Origin: Lamellibrachia columna
Taxonomy: Eukaryota > Annelida > Polychaeta > Sabellida > Siboglinidae
Assembly: GCA_963662155.1 (NCBI GenBank)
Contig: OY759265.1
Coordinates: 10,878,193 to 10,942,192 of the forward strand
Direction of reading: 5' to 3'
DNA: 64,000 bases
Shown: positions 24,305 through 39,300 of the stretch, piece after piece
How positions within the stretch are numbered: the first letter of the stretch is position 1
Layout: every line of letters begins with the position of its first letter
The notes under the pieces: model-generated
Databases searched by the model: none
Seen by the model: the letters and a program-made list of their open reading frames with translations, nothing else
What the model was told of the DNA's origin: nothing
Position numbers and translations under genes: made by a program

Positions 24305-27300
24305 TCACTTGTCATGTGCGTTGTCCATCTTGGTATAACCAGATGTCCTGCGATAGAGACAGTAATGCTGCACTATGAAGAGAACATCAAACATCATCGA
24401 GAAGACACCAAGGCCAAACTTTGTTGGGTCACCAAATATCGATGACCAGTCATCTGAAAAAAGAAGATACATTTATTAATTGGAGGGCATAGATAGAAAT
24501 GTGAACATGACTGTGGTTTCATAACTGACTAGCACAATATGCAGGAATTTTATATAATGGATAACTTGTTTAATTTTCTCTTAGTACAGTATTATAGAGG
24601 GGAGTGTTTAATTTCAGTTAGAACAGTATTATAGAGGAGAGTGGAGAATGAGAGCAAGGGATGGAGACAGCAGTGACGGTTGATGGAGACAGCAGTGAAA
24701 CAGAACTAGTGACAAAGAAGAATGGGAAACAAAAATCGAAGACTGGTAGAGCAACAACAGTACAGGCACAGATGGTGTAGCAGTAGGATTTATGAGATTA
24801 AATGTTTTAATAAATCATTTTCTTTTAGAAGCTGTCTAAGTGGACCTAATGGGGCAGATATTTTCTCATGGATAACTGGCTGTCTACTGTAATATATTGC
24901 TACAGACACTGGATCTGAGCTGTCCAGCATAATCAATATATACATACTAGTCACTCACTACAAAACAAACAAATATACTTTATCTCATGTAAAAGGCGTA
25001 GAAGGTAGCAACCATAACTGACTTCAGAACTTAATTCCCTACAAATTAACTAATTTTGGTTAACAAAATAATACATGGTATGAACAAAGCAAATGTGAAA
25101 GGTGCTGCAGAATTTACCATGATTATAGGAGATTAGGAACATTTGTAGAACACTGAAGGATCCCCCGGTGAAGTCGAGTAACACATTGCCAATACTCCAG
25201 CCTTCTGTACTCTTGCGGCGGAAGTTCATCATTGCCTGGAAACCAGCAACTTTATGTCAGAACACATCTCCATGTTATATTATACTTGGAAAATCTCCTT
25301 AGATGTAACAACTATCAAAAGAAAATTGCTTTGAGGGGCAACAACTTGTAAAATGCTTACTCAGCTCTTAGGTTTGTCGCATGAAAATGAATTTACTATT
25401 ATAAACAAGGAACACTGCCCCACATCCAGGCTCATGCATCCTGTTCATGGTACTGTCATCATAAAAACAAATTCTTAGAAGATATCACTGGGTCTGATGG
25501 CTACTTTTGTCAACTTTCCAAATAACCACCTCAGCTGTTAAGGGGAGACAAGGCTGCTTGATAGGAATGATTTTTAATTTGCATAGTTAGTGCAATTTTA
25601 TCTGCCCAAAATGTACAGTGGGTCTTACTGGGTAAAAAATATATACTGAACTTTTTTCTGCCAGACCCAGACAAAGAAAGTGGCCACCATTCTCAACAAA
25701 TATTGGCAAATTGAGAATCAATGTTATCCTTTACTGAACAAATATATGAAAATGTTTCAATAATTTTGTAGTAACTTCCAACAATTTTTTCGCAACAAAT
25801 ACTGATGTAACTTTCCTACTTTTGATAATTTTTATTTTCAACCAGTTGTGTAGAGAAGAATACATGGGATGCAACAATCATAACCTTATTTGGTTAGCAT
25901 AATTATTTCCAGAGATAACCTTCTTCCAAATGTGAAAAACATGGTTTTGCGAAAACAGCTATCAAATATTGAAAAATGGGGTTTATTTATCCATGAAAAA
26001 GTCAGTTAGAAGTATGTAATTGTCTACAGTTAGAAGTATGTAATTGTCTACAGTTGTAAAAGTGAACTTTATGGATAGAAAACACACATCACTATCAGAA
26101 TATGGTGGAAACACATTTTGAGTAAAGATTTGTTATGTCACTGCACGTGCAGTGTTTCTTTTTACAAATAATACTCACTACAAAGCTTTCTTAAAAGTAA
26201 TCAACTCCAACAAAGCAATCAACATTCAGCTAACAGCAACTTCGTAGCCAATTCAAAGTTAAACAAAAATAGCATTAATGGTCCAACTAGTGATGTTGTC
26301 TGTATTAGGTGCACTGATTGGTGCAGAAATTAGTATTAACTAGTCCAGTAGCTGGGACTGTCGCCAACATAAACATTTAACTTGACCGATCATGACAAGT
26401 TTTTAAGGTGAAAATGATAAACACAAGTATATTTGCTGAATATCTTTCCAAAGAGGAAAGAACAGTTCGTTCATCATGTACCCTGGTCAGACAGACATGT
26501 GGTGTTTTAAGGGAAGATGTGACTCAAAAAAACATGTCTTTATCAGATTTTTACAAACAAAATTGTTTTAGAGATGATGATGAAAATTATTCAACTTGCC
26601 ATTCATGTATGTTGTACAACCAAAACTAATCTATGTAATAAAACATGTCTTTTATGTGATACCCCTTGTTGCTAAGCCTTTGTGTTTGTCAAATGAAGTA
26701 TGGATAATCTAACAGTATTGTGCTTTTCGGACACTGACTGCACATCAAAACACAGTCTAATTCCAACATGGCACACATCATTGGTCAGCCCCTTTTTCGC
26801 TGAGCATCATGGGTGAAACGATTTAAATTATGACCTTGACCTACTTGTGGGATGTACTTGATGAGTGTGATGCCGAGCTTGATGTAGGAGAAGTAGCTGA
26901 GATAGGTAAGCCAGGTGATCACCTTGCCTACCGACACAAACAGCGTAACCATGGAGAAGAGCCAGGCGCCTGCCAGAAGTACGAGACAGACCCGTGACAC
27001 TCGTTGACCACCACGCTGAAAGCAGATGAAACTCGGTGGACATGACACCTACAGTTAAGTAAACTCGGTGGACATGACACCTACAGTTAAGTAAACTGCC
27101 GTGCAAGGGCAAAAGGCAGTAACTGCAGAATTTATGAAAATCGGATTATTGAACCATCACACCATCGTGCAATATCCGCTCTATTCATTATCAAAGTTTG
27201 GAGGTTATAGTGCTTCAGATTTTCAAGTAAAAGCCGTTTAAAACATCCAGTAACTACAAAATGCTGGGAGAGCAGATTTTGAATTTTTTTGTACATGCTG

Positions 27301-30300
27301 CATTTTGTCTTTGCAGGGCAGTAAAGGTACAAAGCCTGAACATTTTTATAATAAAATCATGTTTTATAGTATAAACTAAAATTGTGGCTACCCAAATGTG
27401 TTTTAATGAAACACAGTGTTAGAATATAATTTTACTAATACCTGTTGATAAATAGCGACCTGGCTATTCAGCATGCAATATAAACATGATATTCAAATAG
27501 AAACATTAAAATTAAACAGGTACAGGTTACTGTCAAATTATCAAAAAAAAATTGTTTAACTAAAGCTCATCTAGTTGGACAAGATGTTAGAACAGATATA
27601 GTCTATACCAGATAACTTGATTAACGATAATCAGACTTTGTGCCTTTAAATCCATTTTGCACACTAAATGTTAAAATTGTAAACCTCTAAAACTGCATCC
27701 TCAATTGATTTAGCCTACAGCAACTCTGGTCATTGATGTCCAAATATGTAGTGTGTGAATAGTTTTAAGTAACATCAGCAGTTGATTTAATAAAAAATGC
27801 GTGTTTTTGTTAACATCATCAAAAGAATTGACTTTAGTCATTAGATCTGGTATCCTAAGCCTAAAAATACTGGATATACAAAATGGTAAACACTGTAGGT
27901 CAATGCCGATCATGGGCTGTCCACCCTCTCTCGCCAATCACATGACAAAGTTGTGAAATTATTTGCCCAAACATTAACTAATTTAATAATTTGTCTGAAG
28001 CTTTTCACAAAAACTACAAACGAGCTAGCATGTTGTAGTGAATACTAGGTGGGTTTGATATTTCACAAAATGAATTTGAAATGAGACTATAAAAAAATCG
28101 AATTGAGGAGATACCTTTAAAATAGTTTTTGTACAATAAAGGTCATGTGTTATAAGACCTTTACAAGACGTACCTCGTAGATGAAACACTGGCCAATGGT
28201 GAAGGCCGTGATGACCACTGCGTGTAGTGTGAAGACAACGTCATTCAGCTGAACAGGGTTCACCCCTCGTGGATATTTGGCCTGGTATTCTTCCTTGAAG
28301 ACAATACAAAATAACTGTGTTGTCTATTGTGCAATGTGGGGCATGGTGGTCTAGGTGGTAGGGTGTTGGATGTTCGGTCGAGGAGATTCATTGTCCACTA
28401 AAAGTCAGAGCAATGCCTGCTACCAACTAAAACTATGGAGTGTTGAAGCGTCCCTAAAATATCCAGCAAATTTACTGTCAAATCCTCAAACTGGAAGATC
28501 TTTGCATCATTCTTCACAAAGTAGTCTGCAGAATGGTGATACATGCCAAAAACAAATCCAGTTAGATGAGTGGATTTGTTCTTGGCACCTTTTAAAATCA
28601 CACAAAGTAACTTAACATCAATTGTATGACCATCAATAAATCGCTTTACAGTAATCTACGTTAGTTCATGGAATAGTAATAGATATACCGTATTCAACCT
28701 ATTAAGTGTACATGTCCTAATTAGCATACACCCCCTTTATTAATCAGCAGGATCCATAATTATTGTAATTTGACTAGTGTGGAAAAGGAAAAGTGTGGAA
28801 AAGGGTCGCCATCTAGTGTTAAACAGTTGGCACCACTTTTCAATTGTTCTACACAAGTCACCAGATGTCACACCTAGTGTTAAACTGTTACATTATTGTC
28901 TAGAGAAACAAATTTTGGCATATGCATGCTTGCTTATAACAGATTTCTTGACATTTTTCCATGGCCCACTATTTCTTCAAATGCACTGTATCCTTTTTAG
29001 GTCAAATACGGTATTCACTATGTGAAATACAACAGGCATAAAGCAATCATTTGCTTTTATGTTGCAATATATGTTTCACACACCTTAACATCATCGATCC
29101 AGTACATGCCAACATTGAAGAGACCGTAGGCTATGAAGCCAGTCAGGTTGTAGGCCAGGAAGTCAAAGTTGAGGCCAATGACACTGGAAGAGATAGGAGT
29201 AGGCTGGAGCAATTAACAGGTTGTAACTAATTGCAATTACAAGTGTACTAATTACAAACCAATCACATCATTATCATAACATTAATCATCTCAGGATCTA
29301 TCACACCTAATTAGTTTTGATCTTTGCACAACTAAGAATGCAAAACAAATATTTCTCCACAGTGATCACTAAAACAAACAAAATATTTGAGTTGGCAACA
29401 TTCATTCCAATGTATGTTGTTTTCTTTCTCTAACAAAGGGAACTTGCAGGCAAATGCTAGTGACTAGCTTCTGCTATAAAGGTTATATATTATAACCATA
29501 GTCCACAAACACAATGCCTGCCTTGATACAGCATATTTGCTTAAACATTCTGAAAATGGCATAGCTCTATGGACTGCTTAATACAAATGGGAAGGCAGCA
29601 CAATACAACAGTATAATGTAATACAACAGTATAATGTGGCTTCCGTGACTCAACGTGTAACATTTCTCTTTTTTAACATACTTCTCTAAGTTGAAACTAT
29701 TCCAAGTAGTCTGTAACAAATGTAAGGTATTTTGAAAAACAACTGAAATTACCCCAGATACTGTAATTAAAATGTAATTGTTCATTGTATTGATTGATTG
29801 ATTTATTGAATATAAAAATGAGACTTGCACATCAAATGTCTATACAAATCATTGTGGTCCTTCAACATTACACACAAACATGACACACACATACAAAGAT
29901 TATGAGAAGAGTAACAACTAGAAAACATTAATAAAAATAAAGGAAAAAATAAATAGTAATTAAATGATAATATGTTATGTTCAAATGGCTCAGTGATGTG
30001 ACGCACAACATCTCCTGAGCAAGTCTGACTGTACCTTCATGGGGTGGACCCTGTTGTACCTGTGTCTTGTGACAAGGGGACAGACACAGTAAAAAGGGCT
30101 AAGGGAAGGACAACCCTGACAGAAAACCCCCACTGACTGGGCCAATCACCCATCCGTCCAAATACACAGACACAGCAAATAGACCACAACAACAGTACAA
30201 TGTTCAAAAGCTAAAGTCAAGAGAAATAAAACTAGAGTTCAACTGTGCTGTGAGAAACAGGTTTGAAGCCCTAGAGGATATGACAGAGGACTCCATAGAC

Positions 30301-33300
30301 ATTGACTGGGCCACACTACAAGAAACTTGGAAAGAAGCGTTCAAAGAAGTCATAGGCAAAAGAGAGAGAAAACACAAGGTGTGGCTATCAACAACAACAT
30401 GGGTGCTGATCAAAGAAAGGAAACAAATTAAATAAATGGTCAATTGATGCGAGACAGAAGAAGAGAAACAAGAACACCAAGCAACATACTGGCAACTAAA
30501 CAAAGCAGTCAAGAAGCGTGCAAGAAAAGACTACAAAACAAAACAAAAAGCAAAACTACATCAATGACCTAGCAACATAAGCTGAAATGGCAGTGCACAG
30601 AAGAGACATGAAGGAACTCTATGATATAACAAGAACACTAGCGGGGAAAAGAAGAAATCCTTCAAAACCAGTGAAAGACAAGGAAGGAAGAACCATAAAC
30701 AAGGAAGCAGAGCAAATGTCAAAATGGGAAGAACACTTCAAATAAATCCTCAACAGAGACCCACCAGCAGAAAGACCAGACATACCAATAGCAGAAATGT
30801 TATTAAGTGTTAACACAAATCCACCTTCGAAGGCTGAAACAAGTAAAGCATTGAAGATGTTAAAGGATGGAGAGACACCCGGACCAGACGGCATACCACC
30901 AGAGGCTATGAAAGATGCCAGGACCAGATGGCATACCAACAGAGGCTCTGAAAGATGCCAGGACCAGACGGCATACCACCAGAGGCTATGAAAGACGCCA
31001 GGACCAGGCAGCATACCACCAGAGGCTATGAAAGACGCCAGGACCAGACGGCATACCACCAGAGGCTCTGAAAGATGCCAGGACCAGACGGCATACCAAC
31101 AGAGGCTATAAAAGACGCCAGGACCAGACGGCATACCAACAGAGGCTCTGAAAGACGCCAGGACCAGACAGCATACCACCAGAGGCTATGAAAGACGCCA
31201 GGACCAGACGGCATACCAACAGAGGCTATGAAAGACGCCAGGACCAGGCAGCATACCACCAGAGGCTATGAAAGACGCCAGGACCAGACGGCATACCACC
31301 AGAGGCTCTGAAAGATGCCAGGACCAGACGACATACGACCAGAGGCTATGAAAGACGCCAGGACCAGACGGCATACCACCAGAGGCTATGAAAGACGCCA
31401 GGACCAGACGGCATACCACCAGAGGCTCTGAAAGATGCCAGGACCAGACGACATACAACCAGAGGCTATGAAAGACGCCAGGACCAGACGGCATACCAAA
31501 AGAGGCTATGAAAGATGCCAGGACCAGACAGCATACCACCAGAGGCTATGAAAGACGCCAGGACCAGACGGCATACCACCAGAGGCTCTGAAAGATGCCA
31601 GGACCAGACGACATACAACCAGAGGCTATAAAAGACGCCAGGACCAGACGGCATACCAACAGAGGCTCTGAAAGCAGACCCAATAACAAAAATAGATATG
31701 TTGCACCATCTATTCCTGAAGATCTGGGAACAAGAAAAAGTCCCAACAGAATAAAAAAAATGGATACCTTGTAAAACTGCCAAAGAAAGGTAACTTAACT
31801 TAACACTCCTATCCGTACCAAGTAAAGTCTTCACACACATACTATTGGACAGACTGAACGGAGCACTGGATGAAAAGCTATGTGAGGAACAAGCTGGTTT
31901 TCGGAAAAACAAATCGTACATTGATCATATTGCTACACTGAGAATAATCACAGAACAATCAATCGAGTGGCAGACACACCTATATGCTAATTTCATAGAC
32001 TTCGAGAAAGCTTTTGATAGTGTAGACAGAGACGTTATCTGGATGCTGATGCATCACTATGAAATACCAGCAAAGTTCATGACACTAATCCAGCAGATGT
32101 ACAAAAACTCCACTGCAAAGTTATCCATAATGGAAAACTGTCTGAGACATTTGAAGTAGACTGGTGTAAGACAGGGGTGCATCCTATCACCATTAATTTT
32201 TATCATGGTGATAGACTGGATAATGCAAGAGACTGTTAAGCAGGGCCAAAATGGCATCCAGAGGACATTCACCAAACAGTTGGATGATCTAGATTTTGCA
32301 GACGACATCTGCCTACTATTACATACACACAAACAAATACAAAAGAAGTCAAGCAGATTGAAGCAGGAAGCAGAAAAGACAGACTTGAAAATAAACATAC
32401 AGAAAACAAAAGTACTAAAGGTGAACAGTACACAACAGGCTAAAGGTGAACAGTACACAACAGGCTAAGGTACAGCTGAAGGGAAAAGATATAGAGGAGA
32501 ACAATAACTTCACCTATCTGGGAAGTGTAGTGACAGACAAAGGAGGAACAGATGATGATGTCAAAAACAGGACAGAAAGGCCAGGCATGCATTCAGCATT
32601 TTAAAGACAGTGTGGAACACATTATCTTTCTCAACACGAAACAAGATCAGAATCTTCAACACCAACGTGAAAAGTGTGCTGCTATATGGCTCTGAGACAT
32701 GGAGAGTAACCAAGACAATGACCCGAATGCTACAAATATTCATTGACAAATGTCTGAGATACATCCTGAAAACCAAATGGCAAGATAAAACTACAAACAA
32801 AAAAATCTGGAGGACAGACCAACACAGCATCAAGAGAGAGATTGCAAGAAGAAAATGGACATGGATAGGACACACCCTCCGAAAACAAACAAGGAAAAAG
32901 AAAACAGGCAGACCCAAAACTACTTGGAGGAGATCAATAGCCAAGGAAGTAAGGAAACATGGAACCACCTAGAAAGAGATGAAGAAAGCAGCAAATAACA
33001 GAGTGCTTTAGAAAAGAGTCGTTTCAGCCCTATGCTCTTCCTTGAGCGAAGGGGACTAAGTAAGTAAGTAATGGTATGTATAAAGCTTTTCTAAATCATT
33101 AAGATATCTAAATACATACTATTAGACAAACAATAAAAAATAAATTAATTGTCCCAATCCTAGTTGCCTATGGGCAGGGAGCAGTGCTTGGACACTGACC
33201 ACTGGATAGTGCAAGAGACTTTGTAAGAACCCTCACTGCTACAGACATGGCAATGATGAGAAATACAGTCCCTGTGTAAACAGAACGTAGTTTGTGCAGT

Positions 33301-36300
33301 TTGCCTGCCATACATCACCCACCTCTTATGTCTCCAGTTGTAGAAGACCTGGGGGTAAAATGAGACGGACCACGCGACGAAGTAGATCCAGCCAATCACG
33401 GCACTGATGATTTCCACCGGTTCGCTGTGTACGACTCGCACACGAATAAATGTTTTGTCCAGACTGAAATACAACACATATTTATATGTTCAACTGAGAG
33501 TTTTGGCACAGTTATGAGGATGCTACATTCAGAATATCTGCAGAACATTGATAGTTGATGTCATTGTTGATATATATTATATATATAAAATGTGTGTGCC
33601 TGTGCGTGCACACAAGCATCATGGCGATGCATATTATACAATAATTATTATGTGTATAATTATGCACGCGCGCATGCACGTGCGCGTGCACGTGATTGCG
33701 TGTGTGTGAATGTATGTATATATTTAATTCAGTCATAATAAAAATTGTGTTTTTTCCTGTTTAACATTATTATGTGGATATTCTAGCATTTCACAGAAAT
33801 AATTATGTTTCTCAATTTGTACAAACAATTAAAATAAATTTTTACATCCATTTCAGTATCTTATAGAATTATGGTGTGCCCTGGCTTGATCAACTACAAT
33901 GGAATATTTACTTAACTCCGTCTGGTTTTTTTTTATTATATAAGCATTCATGGCAAAACAGATTATGAAAAACAGATTGTGGCCAAACTTAATCTGGCAA
34001 TGTGTAATAACAGTGTACACTTAATCCATCAAATATTGGTCTAAAGCCAAGTGGATCTAAAACTAAAGTAGGAAAGTTGGGTAAAGGCATTCAAGTCATT
34101 GACATAAGGGGCCATTCACAATTGTCAACGTTTACTTATTCCTACAAAGCATATTAAGGGGGGGGTCAAGAAATGTATATTAAGAGGGGAGGAGTTCAAG
34201 GCCTGCGTAGTGTGGTTTGGCCGCGCCGGTCAGGAGGAGAAACAGCAGCTAGAAGCCATTGTGAAGGGCACATCCAGAATCATTGGAAGCGAGTTGCCAT
34301 CCACAGAGTCTATTTACCATACTTCGCTGCATGCATAAATCCAGGAGCATTGCACGGGATACAACCCACCCAGCCAACTATTGCACAGGATACAACCCAC
34401 CCAGCCAACCATTGCACGGGATACAACCCACCCAGCCAACCATTGCACGGGATACAACCCACCCAGCCAACCATTGCACGGGATACAACCCACCCAGCCA
34501 ACCATTGCACGGGATACAACCCACCCAGCCAACCATCTCTTTGGGCTTCTTCCCTCTGGTAAACGCTACAGAAGCATCAAGACTAGAACAACAAGGCTTA
34601 GGAACAGCTTTTACCCGCAGGCTGTGAGACACTTGAACAGAGAGGTCTTACTCGTGCTATAACTCTGTCTTCTGCCAGTCCTTATGTTCCTACGCCACCA
34701 TTTCCATTTTACTCATCTAACTATATGTATGTATTTTTACTGTTTTACTGTTTCTTAGGTAATGTTCAGACAGTTGCAATGGTGCATTCATGAAAATTAC
34801 TATTATTATATTAATATTATCCTTCCAAGTTAGTACTTTTATGCTTGGAGACAGGTGAATTTCTTTAAAATTTGTTGGCAATTGGCTTTGTTATTAACTT
34901 ATACACATTTTAGCCTAGTTGTGTCTTTTTTGCAATGTTTCTGATTTACATGCACATTTTAGATAGGCGAGAGTGGTGTGTGTGGATGTATATAATTGAA
35001 TGGCTGCTTCTGGGGTGGGTGGGTGGGTGGGTGGGTGGGTGGGTGGGTGGGTGGGTGGGTGGGTGGGTGGGTGGGTGGGTGGGTGTGTGAGTTCTTACAC
35101 CACAAATTCCTTGCTCATTTTTTTTAATGTAACTTGGCAATAAACTGTCTGAATCTGAATACTGAGAGGGGATGGGGTCAAGGCCTGCATACTAAGAGGG
35201 GAGGGGGGGGTCAAGGCCTGCATACTAAGAGGGGAGGGGAGTCAAGGCCTGGATACTAAGAAGGGAGGGGGGTCAAGGCCTGCATACTAAGAGGGGAGGG
35301 TGGTCAAGGCCTGCATACTAAGAGGGGAAGGGGTCAAGGCATGCATACTAAGAGAGGAGGGGGTCAAGTCCAGCATACTAAGAGAGGGGGATCAAGGCCT
35401 GAATACTGAGAGGGGAGGGGGTCGAGGCCTGCATATTAAGAGGGGAGGGGTGTCAAGGCCTGCATACTAAGAGGGGAGGGGGTAAAGGCCTGCATACTAA
35501 GAGAGGGGGGGTCAAGGCCTGCATACTAAAAGGGGAGGGGGTCAAGGCCTGCATACTAAGAGAGGGGGGTCAAGGCCTGCATACTAAAAGTGGAGGGGGT
35601 CAAGGCCTGAATACTGAGAGGGGAGGGGGGTCAAGGCCTGCCTACTAAGAGGGGAGGGGGTCAAGGCCTGCATATTAAGAGGGGAGGGGTGTCAAGGCCT
35701 GCATACTAAGAGGGGAGGGGGGTCAAGGCCTGCATACTAAGAGAGGAGGGGGGGTCAAGGCCTGCATACTAAAAGGGGAGGGGGTCAAGGCCTGCATACT
35801 AAGAGAGGGGGGGGGTTCAAGGCCTGCCTACTAAGAGGGGAGGGGGTCAAGGCCTGCATACTAAGAGGGGAGGGGGGTCAAGGCCTGCATACTAAGAGGG
35901 GAGGGGGGTCAAGGCCTGCATACTAAGAGGGGAGGGGGTCAAGGCCTGCATACTAAGAGGGGAGGGGGTCAAGGCTTGCATACTAAGAGGGGAGGGGGTC
36001 AAGTCCTGCATACTAATTAAAGTAAATGTTGGTCACATGCAAAATATAACTACCACTGCGTCATCAAACTGGAAAATTATCAACATTTTGAAGCACTAAT
36101 TCACGGAAGGGAGTCTGAGAATGAGTACGTTTTGCACCAATAGATGTCAACACTGACACAGCAATTGTCCCTAACAGTGAATGATGACATACAAAATATA
36201 CGTTCCTTGGGTCTGTGATTATGGGGATGGTGAATGCTCAATATCAATCAGATAATATACGACCTTGGTATTAAAAATTCCCTCCGTAATTTATTTAGCT

Positions 36301-39300
36301 CCTCATGAATCAGGTTTGTTGTTGTTCAAATCTGTACTGTATGAATACTACGCACAATCAGTTCAATATAAGAGTGTATACTTTTGTTAAAATTATTGAA
36401 AGAAATTACTTTGATTATTAGATCGGGTAACTTGTGAAAGTGTGAATAGCCTTGTCACACAATATATACAGTGGAGCACTTTTGTCTCTTTTTTTGTCCA
36501 ATTTTCACCGGATCTTGTAAAAAATAATTTAACAGTTTGTCTGATGATTTCACCAAAACTAAATAACAAATCTGCACAAACGAGCGATAGCAGGTTTGAT
36601 TTTTCATGAATTGATTCTAAAATGAGACGAAAAAAGAAATTGAACTGAGGAGAAACCCTTAGAGCTGACAGCGTGTGACAGTCATATGGGGCAGAAGGCA
36701 AGACACAAAATATTGCGCACTTGCATATTTCCTCTTCCTACTTATAGCTGCTTGTGCAAACTGGACTTGGAGCAATGCTAACCTGCAACTAATGAATTCG
36801 TTTGAAATGAATCATTATAGAATATTTTAAGAATTCTACTGCAAAGAATTCTACTGCCATTGCATAAAAGAAGTAATTGGCATTGAGTCTCACTGATTGT
36901 GCCAATATGCCATACAATACTGCATTTTGACTACCTGAAGTTCCACTATGGCCTGTGAGAAATCACGAAATTATAGCACCGCAAGGGAAGTATGTAGAGA
37001 GAGAGACACGGTCACCACACGTGTTGATAGTAAGAATTAAGTGAGTCTATGCATAAGAATGATAGTTGAATGATGACTGGCCTTGATCCATTTCCATAAA
37101 GTCGTCCAGACAAGGACACATGAAGGCTGGCAGCAGAAGATATTACAACGAGCATACAGAATAACGTGCATGCATGCAAACACACGTATGTGCATAGAGG
37201 CAAACATGCATGCATGTGTGCACTGACGGTACATACACTTACTGGCTCATAGATAAACGACTTACTCAACAAACTGATCATCAGATGAATTAACACCAAT
37301 GATGATAGACCCTGTATGAATGCCTGTCACTCTGACTGTGGTGAAAGTTTGATTCTCAGTTAGAGTGACATCTGGAATCTCCTTCACAATCCTGTGGTCC
37401 TTTGGCTCTGAGTACTTGGAACGTGAACCACCCAACTGATAGGTGAACTTCAAAGTAGCACTGTGATTCAAGGATTCACTGCAAAGAGACGCTTCTCTAT
37501 CTATAAAGTGAGTTTGGTATCACAAAGTCAAGCATTCCAAGTGTTCTCCATTGTCTTAATTAACAGAGACGGAAAACATAAAAACAAACAAGTCATAGAT
37601 GCACATTTACAAATGATAGATTTAGGGGATTTAAAATAATATATATCTTATTGAGTAGTGGTGGTTGAGCATGGGCATCTTGGACAACAAGTTGTGTATT
37701 TACGTACACTTGTTGCCTGAGTTTACCCAGTTGTCAAAACACTGAACTAAACAAAGTGGAAACTATGTATATAAAATCCATAAGCAGATATTTTTCCAAA
37801 TGAGTGCTGATATTTTTCCAACGAAACTGTTCCGCTAAATAAATTAATAAAACTCACCGAGATGAATAATGCTTTGACAAAAATACATACACATAAATTG
37901 TCCAAGAGATGACTTACCTTAGTTTCAATGTTACATCTTGAAATTGGTCTATTTGAAATTTTACAGTATCTGGATTGAAATTCACAGATGTTTTGCCTAT
38001 AAAAGGAGACAAAGAACTCATAAGTAAAACCAACTTTGAACATGCACGACATAACACACATTATGTTTATTGTATGCACCCATCTTGACTGATAACACAA
38101 AAAACAAGAGTGCAAAATGAAACACCAATACTATCAGGCAAGTTTACATATTAAAAGTAACAATGTACAGATAACAACTGTTTTACTCAGAATAACATTG
38201 TAAATATCTTAGATATAGTGAATATTTGTAAATCCCATATTGAATGATTTCAATTGCGTAGCTTTATTTCTATAGAAACGTTAATTAATCAATTAAATAA
38301 TTGTTTACAACATAGGAAAGTTACACTTATATTGCAATTTCACAAAAGGTTCAGTTTCCTAAATTACATTAAAAACATCATAAACAAGTCTGACTGAAAA
38401 CAATTATATGTAATATTGTGAAGTATTTATATTGTCAATCTGGCCCATGTGTGTATTGCCAAAATCTGCAGCCAGAAGAAGAGTGGAATTTGACCAAAAA
38501 AGATCAGCAACAATCAAGAACATGGCTGCTGCATCTTTGTTAATTATTGTTCAAACGCTAGCTAAAATGGCGTGCTAGTCGCATAAAACAAAATATAACT
38601 AATTCTTTTAATAGGCGTCTCCTAGGAAAATTCTATTAAAGCATTTCCTAGGAAACAATAATAAAATATGTACTTATATTATTATAACTCGATTAAAATA
38701 TGTCCTAGGGAACAATAATAAAATGTGTACTTATATTATTATTAGTTATAATGGCTATGGGTGGAGCCACTTTGTGATGGGCAAACAAAGCAGAGGTGTG
38801 TGTTCTGTAACAATAGACCTATGGTGGTTTGGCATTAACAATATTAAAAGTAAGTTTTTATATAGAATGGTGTCCAGTTCTTAGTACTACTCAAAGAACT
38901 TCAAACTTCACCCCCTCGTCATCTTGACATCTCTGGGAAGCATTCAGTCATACTACAATTACTGTGCAAAGACTATTCAATGATACATATCCAACAGCAA
39001 TGCCGACTATATGACTCAGTGTCAGATAGAAAATAGACAAGGGTTTTATATTATATTACAGAATTTGAAGCCCCACTGAAAAAAGTGCAAAACTAGATGT
39101 AATGCGGCCTGTAGATTGTAACTTGAATGTCATAACCATCTTTCCTACAAATTTTTTTAAATGAAATATATGAAAGCTTTATTTATTTTAGCCACCCTTT
39201 ACATTAAAAGGGCAGTCGTCATTAACAATCTGCATGTTACAAATTGCTATATATGCGAATATTAAATTACTCAATGTTTACAAAAGAAAACATAGAGCCC

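Larger units (their letters stand above)
34202..35155 (+). mobile_element. LINE 3' fragment inserted in a G-rich minisatellite
   Basis: Plus-strand RT tail: [37 protein letters not shown], then a 31-bp array, then [20 protein letters not shown] and [14 protein letters not shown]. It matches the minus-strand element at 11500-12245 ([30 protein letters not shown]). The 3' UTR contains (GGGT)n and ends near AATAAACTGTCTGAATCTGAA. Units of the 30-bp G-rich array flank it on both sides (34150-34200 and 35155 onward). Confidence 0.85.

Noticed and set aside
30619..31921. Overlapping minus-strand frames reading [16 protein letters not shown] repeatedly
   Set aside because: They are the reverse strand of the 40-bp minisatellite.
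34173..34662. Open frames with repeated TTHPANH or PSQPLHG
   Set aside because: They run through the 31-bp LINE-derived array. Only the flanking RT phrases are meaningful.
34946..35140. Minus-strand frame rich in THPP
   Set aside because: Pure product of the (GGGT)n microsatellite.
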